Position numbers and translations under genes: made by a program. Shown one piece after another: positions 1 to 8,574 of a stretch of 23,081 bases of DNA. How positions within the stretch are numbered: the first letter of the stretch is position 1; every line of letters begins with the position of its first letter. The notes under the pieces are model-generated. The model worked only from the letters and a program-made list of their open reading frames with translations, did not search any database and was not told the origin of the DNA. This DNA is from Oscillospiraceae bacterium. GTDB lineage: Bacteria; Bacillota; Clostridia; Oscillospirales; Ruminococcaceae. Location: NCBI GenBank assembly GCA_016303235.1, contig JAEDMB010000010.1, positions 1 through 23,081 on the forward strand. Reading direction: 5' to 3'.

Positions 1-6
1 CATATT

Positions 7-876
7 TTAATATGGATTCAGCTGTATAACAGCGATTTCCGGTCTGTTGTTAAGTCTTGCGGGAACGGGATAGTTTCCGAGTCCGGAAGTAATAAACATA
101 TATTTATCCTTTTCGGAAAGACTGAAAAGTCCCTTGTCGTATACATTTTTTCTTCCCTCTGAAAATTCCGGAAACCACTTGTCATTAGTGGAATCGTATA
201 CAGCACCCATTCCGAAAGGCAACTGAATCATACCTCCGTGAGTATCACCGCAAAGAGTAAGGTCTGCACCGAAATCGTTATAATAATCATACATGGGGAT
301 ATGTGCCATAAGAATATTGTAATATGACGGGTCAGGCTGAAATTCGTTTGAAAGATTGAAAGTGTCTGAAAAATAGGCATTGTTTATTCCGTATATTCTG
401 ATATTGTTTCCTCTTATTTCAAGAGTTTCGGTCTGATAATTCATAACGTTTACACCGTTCTGCATGAGAATATTCAGATATTCAACGGAAGTATCATGTT
501 CACCGGCAACGAAAAAAACTTCATAGCCGGCTTTTACGGTGTCAATCATAAGGGACTGAGCCTTTTCTATATTCTCCTGTTCAGTATTCCGGGAATACAT
601 ATCACCGAGAAAAAAAACAATATCGGGGTTTATATCATTAATCTTTTTGAGAATGGTTTTCGGGCTGATACTGTACTTTTCGGCATGATAATCGCTGAGA
701 ACGGCAATTTTTACGGAAGAAGTAAGCTTTGATGAATTTATGTAAGTTTTGCTGATTTTTACTGTATAGTTGTTGAAATACCATATAAGAATAATTATCA
801 GAAGAAAAGCAGTAAGCCGTCTGAAAAAGTATTTTGGATTTTTTCTTTTTTTCGGAGCAGTTTTCTTTTCAGGCAT
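7..876 (-). CDS. Membrane-anchored calcineurin-like metallophosphoesterase
   Basis: Predicted phosphoesterase of the calcineurin-like (YkuE-type) superfamily, 289 aa. Residues 1-20 are basic and 21-37 form one hydrophobic segment, so the enzyme is probably anchored with its catalytic domain outside the membrane. Metal-site motifs appear in order: D62-x-H64 (LSDYH), G91-D92, GEHD at 125-128, H192 and GDTHGG at 210-215. The family usually has GNH(D/E) at the third motif and GHxH at the last. Here Asn is replaced by Glu126 and the first His by Asp211, so two metal ligands differ. The ATG at 874-876 follows an AGGGG site that lies in the last codons of the upstream mscS gene, five bases away, so the pair is probably cotranscribed and translationally coupled. 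Substrate unknown; lipid headgroups or nucleotides are possible. Family call firm, function not. Confidence 0.85.
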   Translation of the reverse strand: MPEKKTAPKKRKNPKYFFRRLTAFLLIIILIWYFNNYTVKISKTYINSSKLTSSVKIAVLSDYHAEKYSISPKTILKKINDINPDIVFFLGDMYSRNTEQENIEKAQSLMIDTVKAGYEVFFVAGEHDTSVEYLNILMQNGVNVMNYQTETLEIRGNNIRIYGINNAYFSDTFNLSNEFQPDPSYYNILMAHIPMYDYYNDFGADLTLCGDTHGGMIQLPFGMGAVYDSTNDKWFPEFSEGRKNVYDKGLFSLSEKDKYMFITSGLGNYPVPARLNNRPEIAVIQLNPY

Positions 877-881
877 ATTTT

Positions 882-1784
882 TTACCCCTGTTTTCCTTTT
901 ATATGTAAATCAATCTGATTATAGGGGATTTCTATGTCATTTTTATCAAATTCAAGTTTCACGTTTTCCGTAAGATTATAATATACTTTCCAGTAGTTGT
1001 CATTTGCAGTCCATACCTGAACGCATATTCCGAGGGAACTTTCTTTCTGTTGATTCATTCTTACAAGGGGTTCGGGTTCACGGAGAATAAGCGGTTCGGA
1101 TTCAATAATCTTTCTTATTATGCTCTTAGCCTTTTCAAAATCGTCATTGTAGCTTATATCAAATGAAAGGTCTACACGGCGTGTAGAAGTTTCGCTGTAA
1201 TTTATAATTTTTGCATCGGTAATTTTTCCGTTCGGAATAAATACGCTTTTATTATCAGGAGTAATAATCTTTGTATAAAGAATACCGATTGAATCAACCG
1301 TTCCGAGTGAATTGTCAATTTCTATCAGGTCGCCCGATTTGAAAGGCTTTGAAAAGAGAATTATAAATCCTCCGGCAAGATTTGAAAGGCTGTTCTGAAG
1401 TGCAAGACCTATTGCAATTCCGGCAGTACCTATTACAGTTACTATTGAAGTCATAGGCACGTTTAATATAGAAAGTGCAATTATTGCGACAAGAATATAG
1501 AGCATAACTCTTATAAGAGATATTAAAAAGCTTCCGGCAGTATTTTCAATATTTGAACGCTCCACAAATTTTGCAGTAAATTTAAGCAGTAATTTTGAAA
1601 GAATTATTCCAAGGAAAAATACTGTAACAGCAAATAAAAGTACCGGCAGTGCGGAAACAAATTTGTCAGTTAAGGAAGTCAGAAGTGATGAGGCATTTTC
1701 AACACTTTCCATTACATTCGGAATCTGAATTTCCGTAGTAGTTTCAGCATTTTCAGTCAGAACAGAGGTCAAGGTTTCAGTCAT
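882..1784 (-). CDS. mscS: MscS-family small-conductance mechanosensitive channel
   Basis: Mechanosensitive channel, 300 aa, expected in the cytoplasmic membrane, where it opens under membrane tension to release solutes on hypo-osmotic shock. Three hydrophobic segments are visible (about 46-67, 84-106 and 112-140). The third is the Gly/Ala-rich pore helix, with the family-typical run GTAGIAIGLALQNSLSN at 119-135, followed by the beta domain with FKSGDLIEI at 148-156. Length matches the minimal MscS type (E. coli 286 aa). The N-terminal 40 residues are Thr/Ser/Glu-rich and not conserved-looking. The ATG at 1782-1784 has an AAAGGAG site seven bases upstream. It is first in a two-gene minus-strand unit with the phosphoesterase and has its own strong promoter at 1821-1849. 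Confidence 0.92.
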   Translation of the reverse strand: MTETLTSVLTENAETTTEIQIPNVMESVENASSLLTSLTDKFVSALPVLLFAVTVFFLGIILSKLLLKFTAKFVERSNIENTAGSFLISLIRVMLYILVAIIALSILNVPMTSIVTVIGTAGIAIGLALQNSLSNLAGGFIILFSKPFKSGDLIEIDNSLGTVDSIGILYTKIITPDNKSVFIPNGKITDAKIINYSETSTRRVDLSFDISYNDDFEKAKSIIRKIIESEPLILREPEPLVRMNQQKESSLGICVQVWTANDNYWKVYYNLTENVKLEFDKNDIEIPYNQIDLHIKGKQG

Positions 1785-1820
1785 AAAAAAACTCCTTTCC
1801 TTATCAGAAAATATACTGAT

Positions 1821-1849
1821 ATTATATCAGAAACGCATAAAAATGTCAA
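1821..1849 (-). promoter_or_regulatory. Consensus SigA promoter of the mscS unit
   Basis: On the minus strand TTGACA (1844-1849) and TATAAT (1821-1826) are separated by exactly 17 bases, a perfect SigA-type match. Two perfect palindromes overlap it: a 15-base one (CTGATATTATATCAG, 1816-1830) covering the -10 box, and a 12-base one (AATCATATGATT, 1848-1859) touching the -35 box. A further TATCAG half-site lies at 1802-1807. Boxes this strong combined with palindromes suggest repression by a dimeric regulator, but no regulator gene is adjacent. Confidence 0.85.
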
Positions 1850-1898
1850 TCATATGATTATATACAAATTATGAGAGAAATTTTTTTTGTTTTTCCTA

Positions 1899-1927
1899 TT
1901 GTAATATGATGAAAAAGATGTTATAAT
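1899..1927 (+). promoter_or_regulatory. Extended -10 promoter of the recJ-rel unit
   Basis: TTGTAA (1899-1904), a 17-base spacer and TATAAT (1922-1927) preceded by TGT give an extended -10 SigA promoter. Transcription would start near 1934, about 25 bases before the recJ start codon. It is back to back with the mscS promoter across a 174-base intergenic region. Confidence 0.7.
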
Positions 1928-1958
1928 GAGTTATTAAATATGATAAGGGAGTGAAAAT

Positions 1959-4067
1959 GTGAAAAAGTGGAATATTAAAAAAGCCGATGAAAATGCTGTG
2001 AGGGAACTTTTAAACGATGAATGTCTTAAAACGGCTGTATTTGATGAACTTCTTTCAAGAGAACCGGATTCCGAAATTTTAAGAAACAACTTTCAGGACA
2101 GTGCATTGATTTCCCTGCTTGTGCCGGTGCTTGTTTCAAGAGGCTTTTGCAGTATGGAAAGCATAGGCGAAAAATTTTCGGCGGAATGTCTTTCCGACCC
2201 TTTTCTTATAAGGGATATGGAAAAGGCTGTTGAAAAAATCAACAGTGCTATTGATGAATCTGTTAAAATCTGCATTTACGGCGACTATGATTGCGACGGT
2301 ATAATGTCAACAGTAATTCTTTATACTTTTCTTAGTCAGGCGGGTGCAGACGTAATATATTATATTCCCGAACGTTCCGAGGGATACGGACTTAACTGCG
2401 ATGCTGTGAGAAAAATAGCTGATATGGGTGCAAAGCTTATAATCACGGTCGACAACGGAATTTCAGCCGTAAAAGAGGCGGAGCTTATTTATGAACTCGG
2501 AATGGAGCTTGTAATTACTGACCATCATCAGCCTCCGGAAATACTTCCAAGGGCAGAGGCAGTTATTGACCCCCACAGAAAGGACTGTATGTCACCTTTT
2601 AAAAATCTTTGCGGAGCGGGAGTCGTTTTAAAGCTTGTATCTGCTCTCGACGGCGGAAATTATGAAATACCGCTTGAACAGTTTGCAGACCTTACAGCTC
2701 TGGCAACTGTTGCCGATGTTGTTGACCTTTCGGGAGAAAACAGATATATAGTGTGCCGTGGAATGAATTTCATAGAACAGACTGACCGCACAGGACTTAC
2801 AGCACTTCTTGAAGTAAGCGGACTTCTCGGTAAAAAAATAAACTCCACATCAATGGCGTTTATGCTTTCACCCCGAATAAATGCTTCCGGCAGATTTGGT
2901 TCGCCGAAAACAGCAGTAAATCTTCTCCTTTCCGAAAACGAGGAGGAGGCTCATTCTATTGCACAGGAGCTTAATTCACTCAATGAAAGCCGTAAAAAGG
3001 CTGAATTGATTATAACTGATGAAATATGCAGTCTTGTAAATTCCGACAGAAGTCTTGCGTCAAAAAGAGTGCTTTTTTTCTGTGGAAAGGACTGGAATCA
3101 CGGAGTTATCGGCATTGTTGCATCTAAAATAGAAGAACTTTACGGAAAACCGTGTTTTATAGCCTCTGAATCAAATGGAGAAATAAGAGGTTCAGCAAGA
3201 GCTTTCGGAGAATTTTCAGTATTCAAAGCGTTAAACTATTGCGGAGAATGTCTCGAAAAGTTCGGAGGCCATCAGGGAGCAGGCGGATTTACAATTAAAA
3301 GCGGAATGGCTGATAAATTTGACAGCATGTTACAGGAATATGCTTTTATAAATCACCGTGAAATGCCTGTATTCTCATATAATATTGATTATGTAATAAA
3401 ACCTGATGAAATGACTTTAAGAGGAATAAAGGGACTTGATTTCATAGAACCCTGCGGTCAGGGAAATGACAAGCCAATATTCCTTATAAACGGTGCAACG
3501 GTTGAGGAAATTTCACCTATGGGTGCGGGAAAGCATACAATGCTACGCCTTGATTACGGAGGAAAAAAACTTTACGCAAAAATTTTCAGAAAACCGCCCG
3601 AAAAAACAGGAATACTTGTAAATCAGAATTACAGTTTTGCGGTTAATCTTGAAATAAATCATTTCAACAACAGGGACAGTGTAAATATACTTGTTATTGA
3701 TTACCGCAGGCAGGGAATAAATCAGAATAAGATAATAAACGCACTCCATATCTATGAAAGTTTTCTGAGAGATGAGGAACTTCCGCAGAATTATTATAAT
3801 TCCATGTATCCAGAACGTGACGAAGTTGCCCTGATATACAGAAAAATTGCGGAATCCGGAACTGATACCGATATGCTTTATTCTCAGATATTTTCCGAAA
3901 AGCTTAACTACTGCAAATTCCTTGTTGCAATAGAGGCTCTTGCCGAGCTTAAGCTTATTGACTATATATATTCCGAAAAAAAAGTTAAACGCCTGAAAGC
4001 TGACGGGAAAGTAAATCTCGAAACAGCTCCCATACTTAAAAAGCTAAGAGAAAAAACAGGAAGGTGA
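1959..4067 (+). CDS. recJ: Single-stranded-DNA-specific exonuclease RecJ
   Basis: RecJ, 702 aa, a 5'-3' single-strand DNA exonuclease of recombination and mismatch/base-excision repair, cytoplasmic. DHH phosphoesterase motifs are complete: GDYDCDG at 108-114, VDNG at 164-167, TDHHQPP at 187-193 and the linker with INASGRFG at 307-314. The DHHA1 domain carries GGHQGAGG at 436-443. An OB-like domain follows (about 455-565), then a Firmicutes-type C-terminal extension. It is somewhat shorter than B. subtilis RecJ. The chosen start is GTG (1959), because an AGGGAG site lies seven bases upstream and no in-frame ATG precedes the conserved domain. Its TGA stop overlaps the next coding region's ribosome site, so rel is probably coupled to it. 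First gene of the plus-strand run. Confidence 0.95.
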   Translation: MKKWNIKKADENAVRELLNDECLKTAVFDELLSREPDSEILRNNFQDSALISLLVPVLVSRGFCSMESIGEKFSAECLSDPFLIRDMEKAVEKINSAIDESVKICIYGDYDCDGIMSTVILYTFLSQAGADVIYYIPERSEGYGLNCDAVRKIADMGAKLIITVDNGISAVKEAELIYELGMELVITDHHQPPEILPRAEAVIDPHRKDCMSPFKNLCGAGVVLKLVSALDGGNYEIPLEQFADLTALATVADVVDLSGENRYIVCRGMNFIEQTDRTGLTALLEVSGLLGKKINSTSMAFMLSPRINASGRFGSPKTAVNLLLSENEEEAHSIAQELNSLNESRKKAELIITDEICSLVNSDRSLASKRVLFFCGKDWNHGVIGIVASKIEELYGKPCFIASESNGEIRGSARAFGEFSVFKALNYCGECLEKFGGHQGAGGFTIKSGMADKFDSMLQEYAFINHREMPVFSYNIDYVIKPDEMTLRGIKGLDFIEPCGQGNDKPIFLINGATVEEISPMGAGKHTMLRLDYGGKKLYAKIFRKPPEKTGILVNQNYSFAVNLEINHFNNRDSVNILVIDYRRQGINQNKIINALHIYESFLRDEELPQNYYNSMYPERDEVALIYRKIAESGTDTDMLYSQIFSEKLNYCKFLVAIEALAELKLIDYIYSEKKVKRLKADGKVNLETAPILKKLREKTGR

Positions 4068-4075
4068 TTTTTATT

Positions 4076-6283
4076 ATGGACGCTACTGATGAAAGATATG
4101 ATGACAACTATACTATTGATATGCTCATTCAGAAGATACTGACCAATGACAGACAATATGATTTAAGCAAGATTGTTACTGCATACAAGTTTGCCGAAAA
4201 GGCTCATGAAGGACAGTTTCGTTCATCGGGACAGCCCTATATAATACACCCCCTTGCAGTATCTTTCATACTTCTTGACCTCGGAATGGATACAGATACA
4301 ATATGTGCCGCAATGCTCCACGATGTTGTTGAAGATACGGACACGACTCTTGACGATGTTAAAAAGCGTTTTGGTCAGGACGTCGCAATGCTTGTGGACG
4401 GAGTAACAAAACTTACAAAAATGCCTATGTTCGACAAGGAACAGCAACAGGCTGAAAATGTAAGAAAAATGCTCCTCGCAATGTCACAGGATATAAGAGT
4501 AATGATTATAAAACTCTGCGACAGGCTTCACAATATGCGTACACTCTGCTACCGCCCCGAATTTAAACAGCGTAACAAGGCTCTTGAAACTATGAATATA
4601 TATGCTCCAATAGCTCACCGCCTTGGAATAAAATCCGTCAAGGAGGAGCTTGAGGATTTGTCATTCCGCTATCTCGACCCTTATGCATATTCCGAAATTG
4701 AACAGATACTTGAACTGAAAAAAGACAGGAGAGAGGCTTTTATAGAAAGTATCAAAAAACAGATTGCCGAAAGATTTAAAACAGAAACATTTCAGCGTGA
4801 ACCGGTAATTGACGGCCGTGTGAAAAGCATATACGGCATATACAAGAAAGTATTTGTAAAAGGCAAGAATATCGACGAAGTATATGACAAATATGCCGTA
4901 AGAATAATTGTTTCGACACAGTCTGAATGTTATGGCGTTCTCGGAATGGTACACAGTATGTTTACAATGATTCCGGACAGATTCAAGGATTATATATCAA
5001 ATCCGAAAGCAAACGGCTACCAGTCTATTCACACTACTGTAATCGGACATGAGGGAATACCGTTTGAAGTTCAGATAAGAACATGGGAAATGCATGAAAC
5101 TGCTGAATACGGAATCGCTGCACACTGGAAGTATAAAGAGGGTATTCAGGGACGTGACAAAATGGAACAGCGTCTTGCGTGGGTTCGTCAGATTATTGAG
5201 GCACAGCAGGCTTCTGATGATGTTGAGGAAATTGTCCGTGCAATAAAAACAGATTTAGCTCCCGAAGAAATCGTTGTTATGACTCCGGGGGGAAAACCTA
5301 TTACACTTCCCGTTGATTCCACAGTAATTGACTTTGCATACAAGATACACACCGAAATAGGTCATAAAACTACCGGTGCAAAAGTCAACGGAAAAATAGT
5401 TCCGCTTGACTATAAGCTCAGCACAAGCCAGATATGCGAAATAATTACAAGCAAAGACCCCGCAAAAGGCCCTAACCGTGCATGGCTTAAAATCGTAAAG
5501 ACAAATGAGGCAAGGTCAAAAATAAGACTCTGGTTCAAGCGTGAATGCCGTGAGGAAAATATTGAACAGGGCAAGCTTGAGCTTGAACGTGAATTTAAAA
5601 GATACCGCATAAACATTCCCGAAGAAGAAAGACCGCAGTTCCTTGCAGATGATTTCAAGCGTCACAACTGCAACAATATTGATGATTTTTATGCTTCAGT
5701 GGGATACGGAGGAATAACTCTTTCAAAGATAATTCCACGCCTTAAAGACAAGTATCTCAAAATGCATGAGAATGAACCGGCTGAATCTCCCTCTGTAATT
5801 ACTGTTGATGCCGGCAACGGTGGTACAGTAATTCTTGACGGAATAAGCAATTATGCCGTAAAATTTGCACAGTGCTGTAATCCTCTGCCGGGCGATGATA
5901 TAGTGGGCTTTATAACAAGAGGTTACGGAATGTCAATTCACACTAAAAACTGTATAAATTACCGTTCTGCACTCGAAAGAAACAAACCCGAGGAGCTTGC
6001 GAGATGGCGTGATGATGTCAGATGGTCATCAAAAACAAATTCATCAATTCAGACCGGAATAGAAGTTACAGCCTTTGACAGAGTCGGTCTTGTGCGTGAT
6101 ATATCAGAAATACTTGCGGAGGCAAGAATCCCGATAGTTCATTCATCATCAAGAAATCTCAAAAACGGAAATGCAGTTTTTGAGGCTACAATAAAAGTAG
6201 CAAGCACTGAACAGCTTAAAAATCTCTTTGACAAGCTAAGACGTGTAAGAGATGTAATATCCGTTGACAGAGCATCATCTTAA
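4076..6283 (+). CDS. rel: Bifunctional (p)ppGpp synthetase/hydrolase Rel
   Basis: Long RelA/SpoT homologue, 735 aa, the stringent-response enzyme that makes and degrades (p)ppGpp and binds stalled ribosomes. Domains in order: HD hydrolase (about 33-190, with H44, HD at 82-83 and D149 intact, so hydrolysis should work), synthetase (about 230-345, with RFKD at 302-305, the RxKD form typical of bifunctional Rel, and YQSIHTTV at 315-322), TGS (about 398-460), helical region, zinc-finger/conserved-Cys domain (CCNPLPGD at 600-607, H622, C626) and ACT (about 660-735). ATG 4076 is preferred over an in-frame GTG at 4064 because AAGGTGAT (4061-4068) sits seven bases upstream and the GTG lies inside that ribosome site. 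The recJ stop (4065-4067) lies within the ribosome site. The recJ-rel order is common in Firmicutes. Confidence 0.95.
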   Translation: MDATDERYDDNYTIDMLIQKILTNDRQYDLSKIVTAYKFAEKAHEGQFRSSGQPYIIHPLAVSFILLDLGMDTDTICAAMLHDVVEDTDTTLDDVKKRFGQDVAMLVDGVTKLTKMPMFDKEQQQAENVRKMLLAMSQDIRVMIIKLCDRLHNMRTLCYRPEFKQRNKALETMNIYAPIAHRLGIKSVKEELEDLSFRYLDPYAYSEIEQILELKKDRREAFIESIKKQIAERFKTETFQREPVIDGRVKSIYGIYKKVFVKGKNIDEVYDKYAVRIIVSTQSECYGVLGMVHSMFTMIPDRFKDYISNPKANGYQSIHTTVIGHEGIPFEVQIRTWEMHETAEYGIAAHWKYKEGIQGRDKMEQRLAWVRQIIEAQQASDDVEEIVRAIKTDLAPEEIVVMTPGGKPITLPVDSTVIDFAYKIHTEIGHKTTGAKVNGKIVPLDYKLSTSQICEIITSKDPAKGPNRAWLKIVKTNEARSKIRLWFKRECREENIEQGKLELEREFKRYRINIPEEERPQFLADDFKRHNCNNIDDFYASVGYGGITLSKIIPRLKDKYLKMHENEPAESPSVITVDAGNGGTVILDGISNYAVKFAQCCNPLPGDDIVGFITRGYGMSIHTKNCINYRSALERNKPEELARWRDDVRWSSKTNSSIQTGIEVTAFDRVGLVRDISEILAEARIPIVHSSSRNLKNGNAVFEATIKVASTEQLKNLFDKLRRVRDVISVDRASS

Positions 6284-6310
6284 ATCTTTTTTTGAATAAA
6301 GGAATAAAAA

Positions 6311-6805
6311 ATGCACAATCTTAATATAGTTCTTCTTGAACCCCAGATACCGCAGAATACGGGAAATATTTCCCGTACCTGTGCCGTAACGGGTGCAAGG
6401 CTTCATCTTATAAGACCATTCGGCTTTGAAATAAGCGACAAGCACCTGAAGAGAGCCGGTCTTGATTACTGGGATAAGCTTGATATATCATACTATGATA
6501 ATATAGATGATTTTTATGAAAAAAATTCCGGAGAATATTTTTATTTTACTACAAAGGGACGTTCCGTTCACAGCGATATTGAATATCCGGATAATTCATA
6601 TCTGATTTTCGGCAGAGAGGACAGGGGAATCCCCGAAGAAATTCTCTATAATAACGAAAAGCATTGTGTCAGAATACCAATGCGTAATAATTTAAGGAGT
6701 CTTAATCTTTCAAACTCCGTAGCAATAGGCGTTTATGAAGTTTTAAGGCAGTGGGGCTATCCCGAACTTTCCACAGAGGGAAAGCTTACAAAATATAACT
6801 GGTGA
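6311..6805 (+). CDS. trmL: tRNA (cytidine/uridine(34)-2'-O)-methyltransferase TrmL
   Basis: SPOUT-class methyltransferase of the TrmL (YibK) type, 164 aa, the usual minimal length. It transfers a methyl group from SAM to the 2'-OH of the wobble nucleotide of tRNA(Leu) isoacceptors. The substrate comes from the family, not from this sequence. The N-terminal NTGNISRTC (17-25) and the C-terminal knot residues are visible: FGREDRGIPEE (95-105), IPMRNNLRSLNLSNS (121-135) and VAIGVYEVLRQWG. ATG 6311 follows AAAGGA by seven bases. It lies 27 bases after rel with no terminator-like hairpin between, so it is probably in the same transcript. Confidence 0.93.
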   Translation: MHNLNIVLLEPQIPQNTGNISRTCAVTGARLHLIRPFGFEISDKHLKRAGLDYWDKLDISYYDNIDDFYEKNSGEYFYFTTKGRSVHSDIEYPDNSYLIFGREDRGIPEEILYNNEKHCVRIPMRNNLRSLNLSNSVAIGVYEVLRQWGYPELSTEGKLTKYNW

Positions 6806-6818
6806 AAAGAGGTAAAGT

Positions 6819-7694
6819 ATGCCAAAAATACTTATAATGACAGATTCCGCCTGTGACCTTGAACTTGATGAACTTCAGAAAGCAGGCATAAAGCTTATGA
6901 GCTTTAATATTTCAATAGATGATTTGAGTTTCCGTGAAACTGTTGACAAGTCAAAGGACGAAGTCTATGAGCTTATGGATAAAAGTACAGAAATTCCTAA
7001 AACTTCTCAGGTAACTTCATTTGAATTTCTTGAAGCCTATAAAGAAGCATATAATCAGGGATATACTGATATAATATATATGTCCATATCCGCAACAGCT
7101 TCAAAGACTCATGAAAATTCCGTTATGGCAATTGATATGCTTTTTGAAGAAATTCCCGAATCAAAGGGGAAAATTAATATTTACGTTGTTGATTCAAAGG
7201 GATATACAGCAATGTACGGCTATCCACTGCTTGAGGCATCGAAAAAGGCAAAAAAGCCGGATTCAAATGCAAAGGAAATAGTTGCATATCTTGAAGAATG
7301 GGCAAGCAAAAGTGCAGCATATTTTGTTCCTATGACTTTAAAGTATGCAAAGAAATCCGGAAGAATATCTGCTGCCGCAGCTTTTGCAGGAGAACTTCTC
7401 GGAATAAAGCCCATTATTCAGATGGCTGACGGCGGTTCAAAAATAATGTCAAAGATTAGAGGAGACAAAAATATTATCCCTAAGCTTATGGAATGTATCG
7501 AATCCGAAATGACTCCCCAGACTCCTTATATAATGCTTACCGGAAAAAATGATACTCTTGCAAAACAGCTTGAAAAGGAAATGATTAAAAAATTCGGATA
7601 CAAAGCGGAATATTATTCTAAAATCGGTGCGGCAATTTCAGCAAATGCCGGCAATGACCTTGTAGGAATTGTATGCCGCAGAAAGAATGTTTGA
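6819..7694 (+). CDS. DegV-family fatty-acid-binding protein
   Basis: DegV (FakB-like) protein, 291 aa. Members bind a fatty acid and, in several Gram-positives, present it to the FakA kinase for phosphorylation and lipid synthesis. The role of this copy is not shown by the sequence. Family marks: N-terminal ILIMTDSACDL (4-14), PKTSQVTSFEF (60-70) forming the ligand loop, the MSISATASKTHENS stretch (85-98) and SAAAAFAGELLGIKPII around 190-206. Length is normal for the family (about 280-290). ATG 6819 has AGAGGT seven bases upstream and is 13 bases from the trmL stop. The patatin-like hydrolase right behind it makes a joint role in lipid handling plausible, but this is inference. Confidence 0.9.
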   Translation: MPKILIMTDSACDLELDELQKAGIKLMSFNISIDDLSFRETVDKSKDEVYELMDKSTEIPKTSQVTSFEFLEAYKEAYNQGYTDIIYMSISATASKTHENSVMAIDMLFEEIPESKGKINIYVVDSKGYTAMYGYPLLEASKKAKKPDSNAKEIVAYLEEWASKSAAYFVPMTLKYAKKSGRISAAAAFAGELLGIKPIIQMADGGSKIMSKIRGDKNIIPKLMECIESEMTPQTPYIMLTGKNDTLAKQLEKEMIKKFGYKAEYYSKIGAAISANAGNDLVGIVCRRKNV

Positions 7695-7700
7695 TTTGAT

Positions 7701-8558
7701 ATGCTTGGAGTAACTTTTGAAGGCGGTGCAAACAGAACCGTTTTTTCGTGCGGAGTTATCGATGCTCTTATAAAAAATAAGATTACCGCTGATTATATTA
7801 TAGGAACATCAGCCGGAATTGCATACGGTCTTACCTATGCATCAGGACAGTACGGAAGAAATTACAAAATAGCCAGTCATTATATAGCTGACAAACGCTA
7901 TCAGGGATTCAGGCATATGTTCAGCCATAATAACAGGAGCTTTTACAACCTTGATTTTGTATTCGATGAAATTCCGAATAAGCTTGTACCCTTTGACTAT
8001 GAAAAATACAGAAATTTCAAAGGTCATACAGTTGCAACAGTTACGAATATCGAAACAGGCAAAGCTGAATATCTTGAAGTTCCGAGAGATGACAGAAAAT
8101 TTATGTATCTGAGGGCATCATGTTCAATGCCTCTGCTTTTCCCCATAGCAGAAATAAACGGTAAAAAGTATCTTGACGGCGGAATGTCTGATTCAATACC
8201 GTATGAACAGGCAATGCGTTCGGGGTGCGATAAAAATATAGTAGTCCTTACAAGAGAAAGAAATTACCGCAAAAAAGATGAACATATTTCAAGGCTTGTC
8301 GGATTAAGATACAGGGAATATCCGGAATTTGTAAAGGCTTCTTACAGCAGACCGGATAATTACAACAAATGCGTTGAAAAACTTGCGGAACTTGAAAAAC
8401 AGGGAAAAGTATTCGTAATAGCTCCCGAAACTACTATGAATGTCAGGCGTACTGAATCGGATACAAAAAAGCTTACCGCATTATATAAGCACGGCTATGA
8501 TGTTGCAATGAAAGAAATGCCTGATTTATTAAAATATCTCGGAAAACAGGACGGATAA
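7701..8558 (+). CDS. Patatin-like phospholipase/acyl hydrolase (YjjU type)
   Basis: Patatin-family serine hydrolase, 285 aa, expected to cleave acyl chains from phospholipids or related lipids in the cytoplasm or at the membrane (no signal peptide is seen). The Ser-Asp dyad is present: nucleophile Ser37 in GTSAG (35-39) and Asp159 in DGG (159-161). The oxyanion-hole loop reads EGGANRTVFSCG (7-18), the YjjU-like form of the glycine-rich motif. The C-terminal third (about 190-285) is charged and fits YjjU-like proteins. No clear Shine-Dalgarno site precedes ATG 7701, which is only six bases after the degV stop, so translation probably depends on ribosomes finishing degV. The natural substrate is unknown. 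Confidence 0.88.
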   Translation: MLGVTFEGGANRTVFSCGVIDALIKNKITADYIIGTSAGIAYGLTYASGQYGRNYKIASHYIADKRYQGFRHMFSHNNRSFYNLDFVFDEIPNKLVPFDYEKYRNFKGHTVATVTNIETGKAEYLEVPRDDRKFMYLRASCSMPLLFPIAEINGKKYLDGGMSDSIPYEQAMRSGCDKNIVVLTRERNYRKKDEHISRLVGLRYREYPEFVKASYSRPDNYNKCVEKLAELEKQGKVFVIAPETTMNVRRTESDTKKLTALYKHGYDVAMKEMPDLLKYLGKQDG

Positions 8559-8571
8559 AAAAATTCCGTCC
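8549..8571. terminator. Hairpin shared by two convergent genes
   Basis: A 7-bp perfect stem GGACGGA/TCCGTCC (8549-8555 and 8565-8571) with an A-rich nine-base loop spans the patatin stop codon and lies three bases before the stop of the convergent minus-strand gene. Neither side has a long T-tract, so this is probably a weak bidirectional terminator. Confidence 0.5.
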
Positions 8572-8574
8572 TTA

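Noticed and set aside
4064..4078. GTG at 4064 as the rel start, overlapping the recJ stop
   Set aside because: The GTG is itself part of the AAGGTGAT ribosome site, and ATG 4076 is at the right distance from it.
6264..6269. TTGACA at the end of rel as an internal promoter for trmL
   Set aside because: The positions 16-19 bases downstream are an all-T run, not a -10 box.
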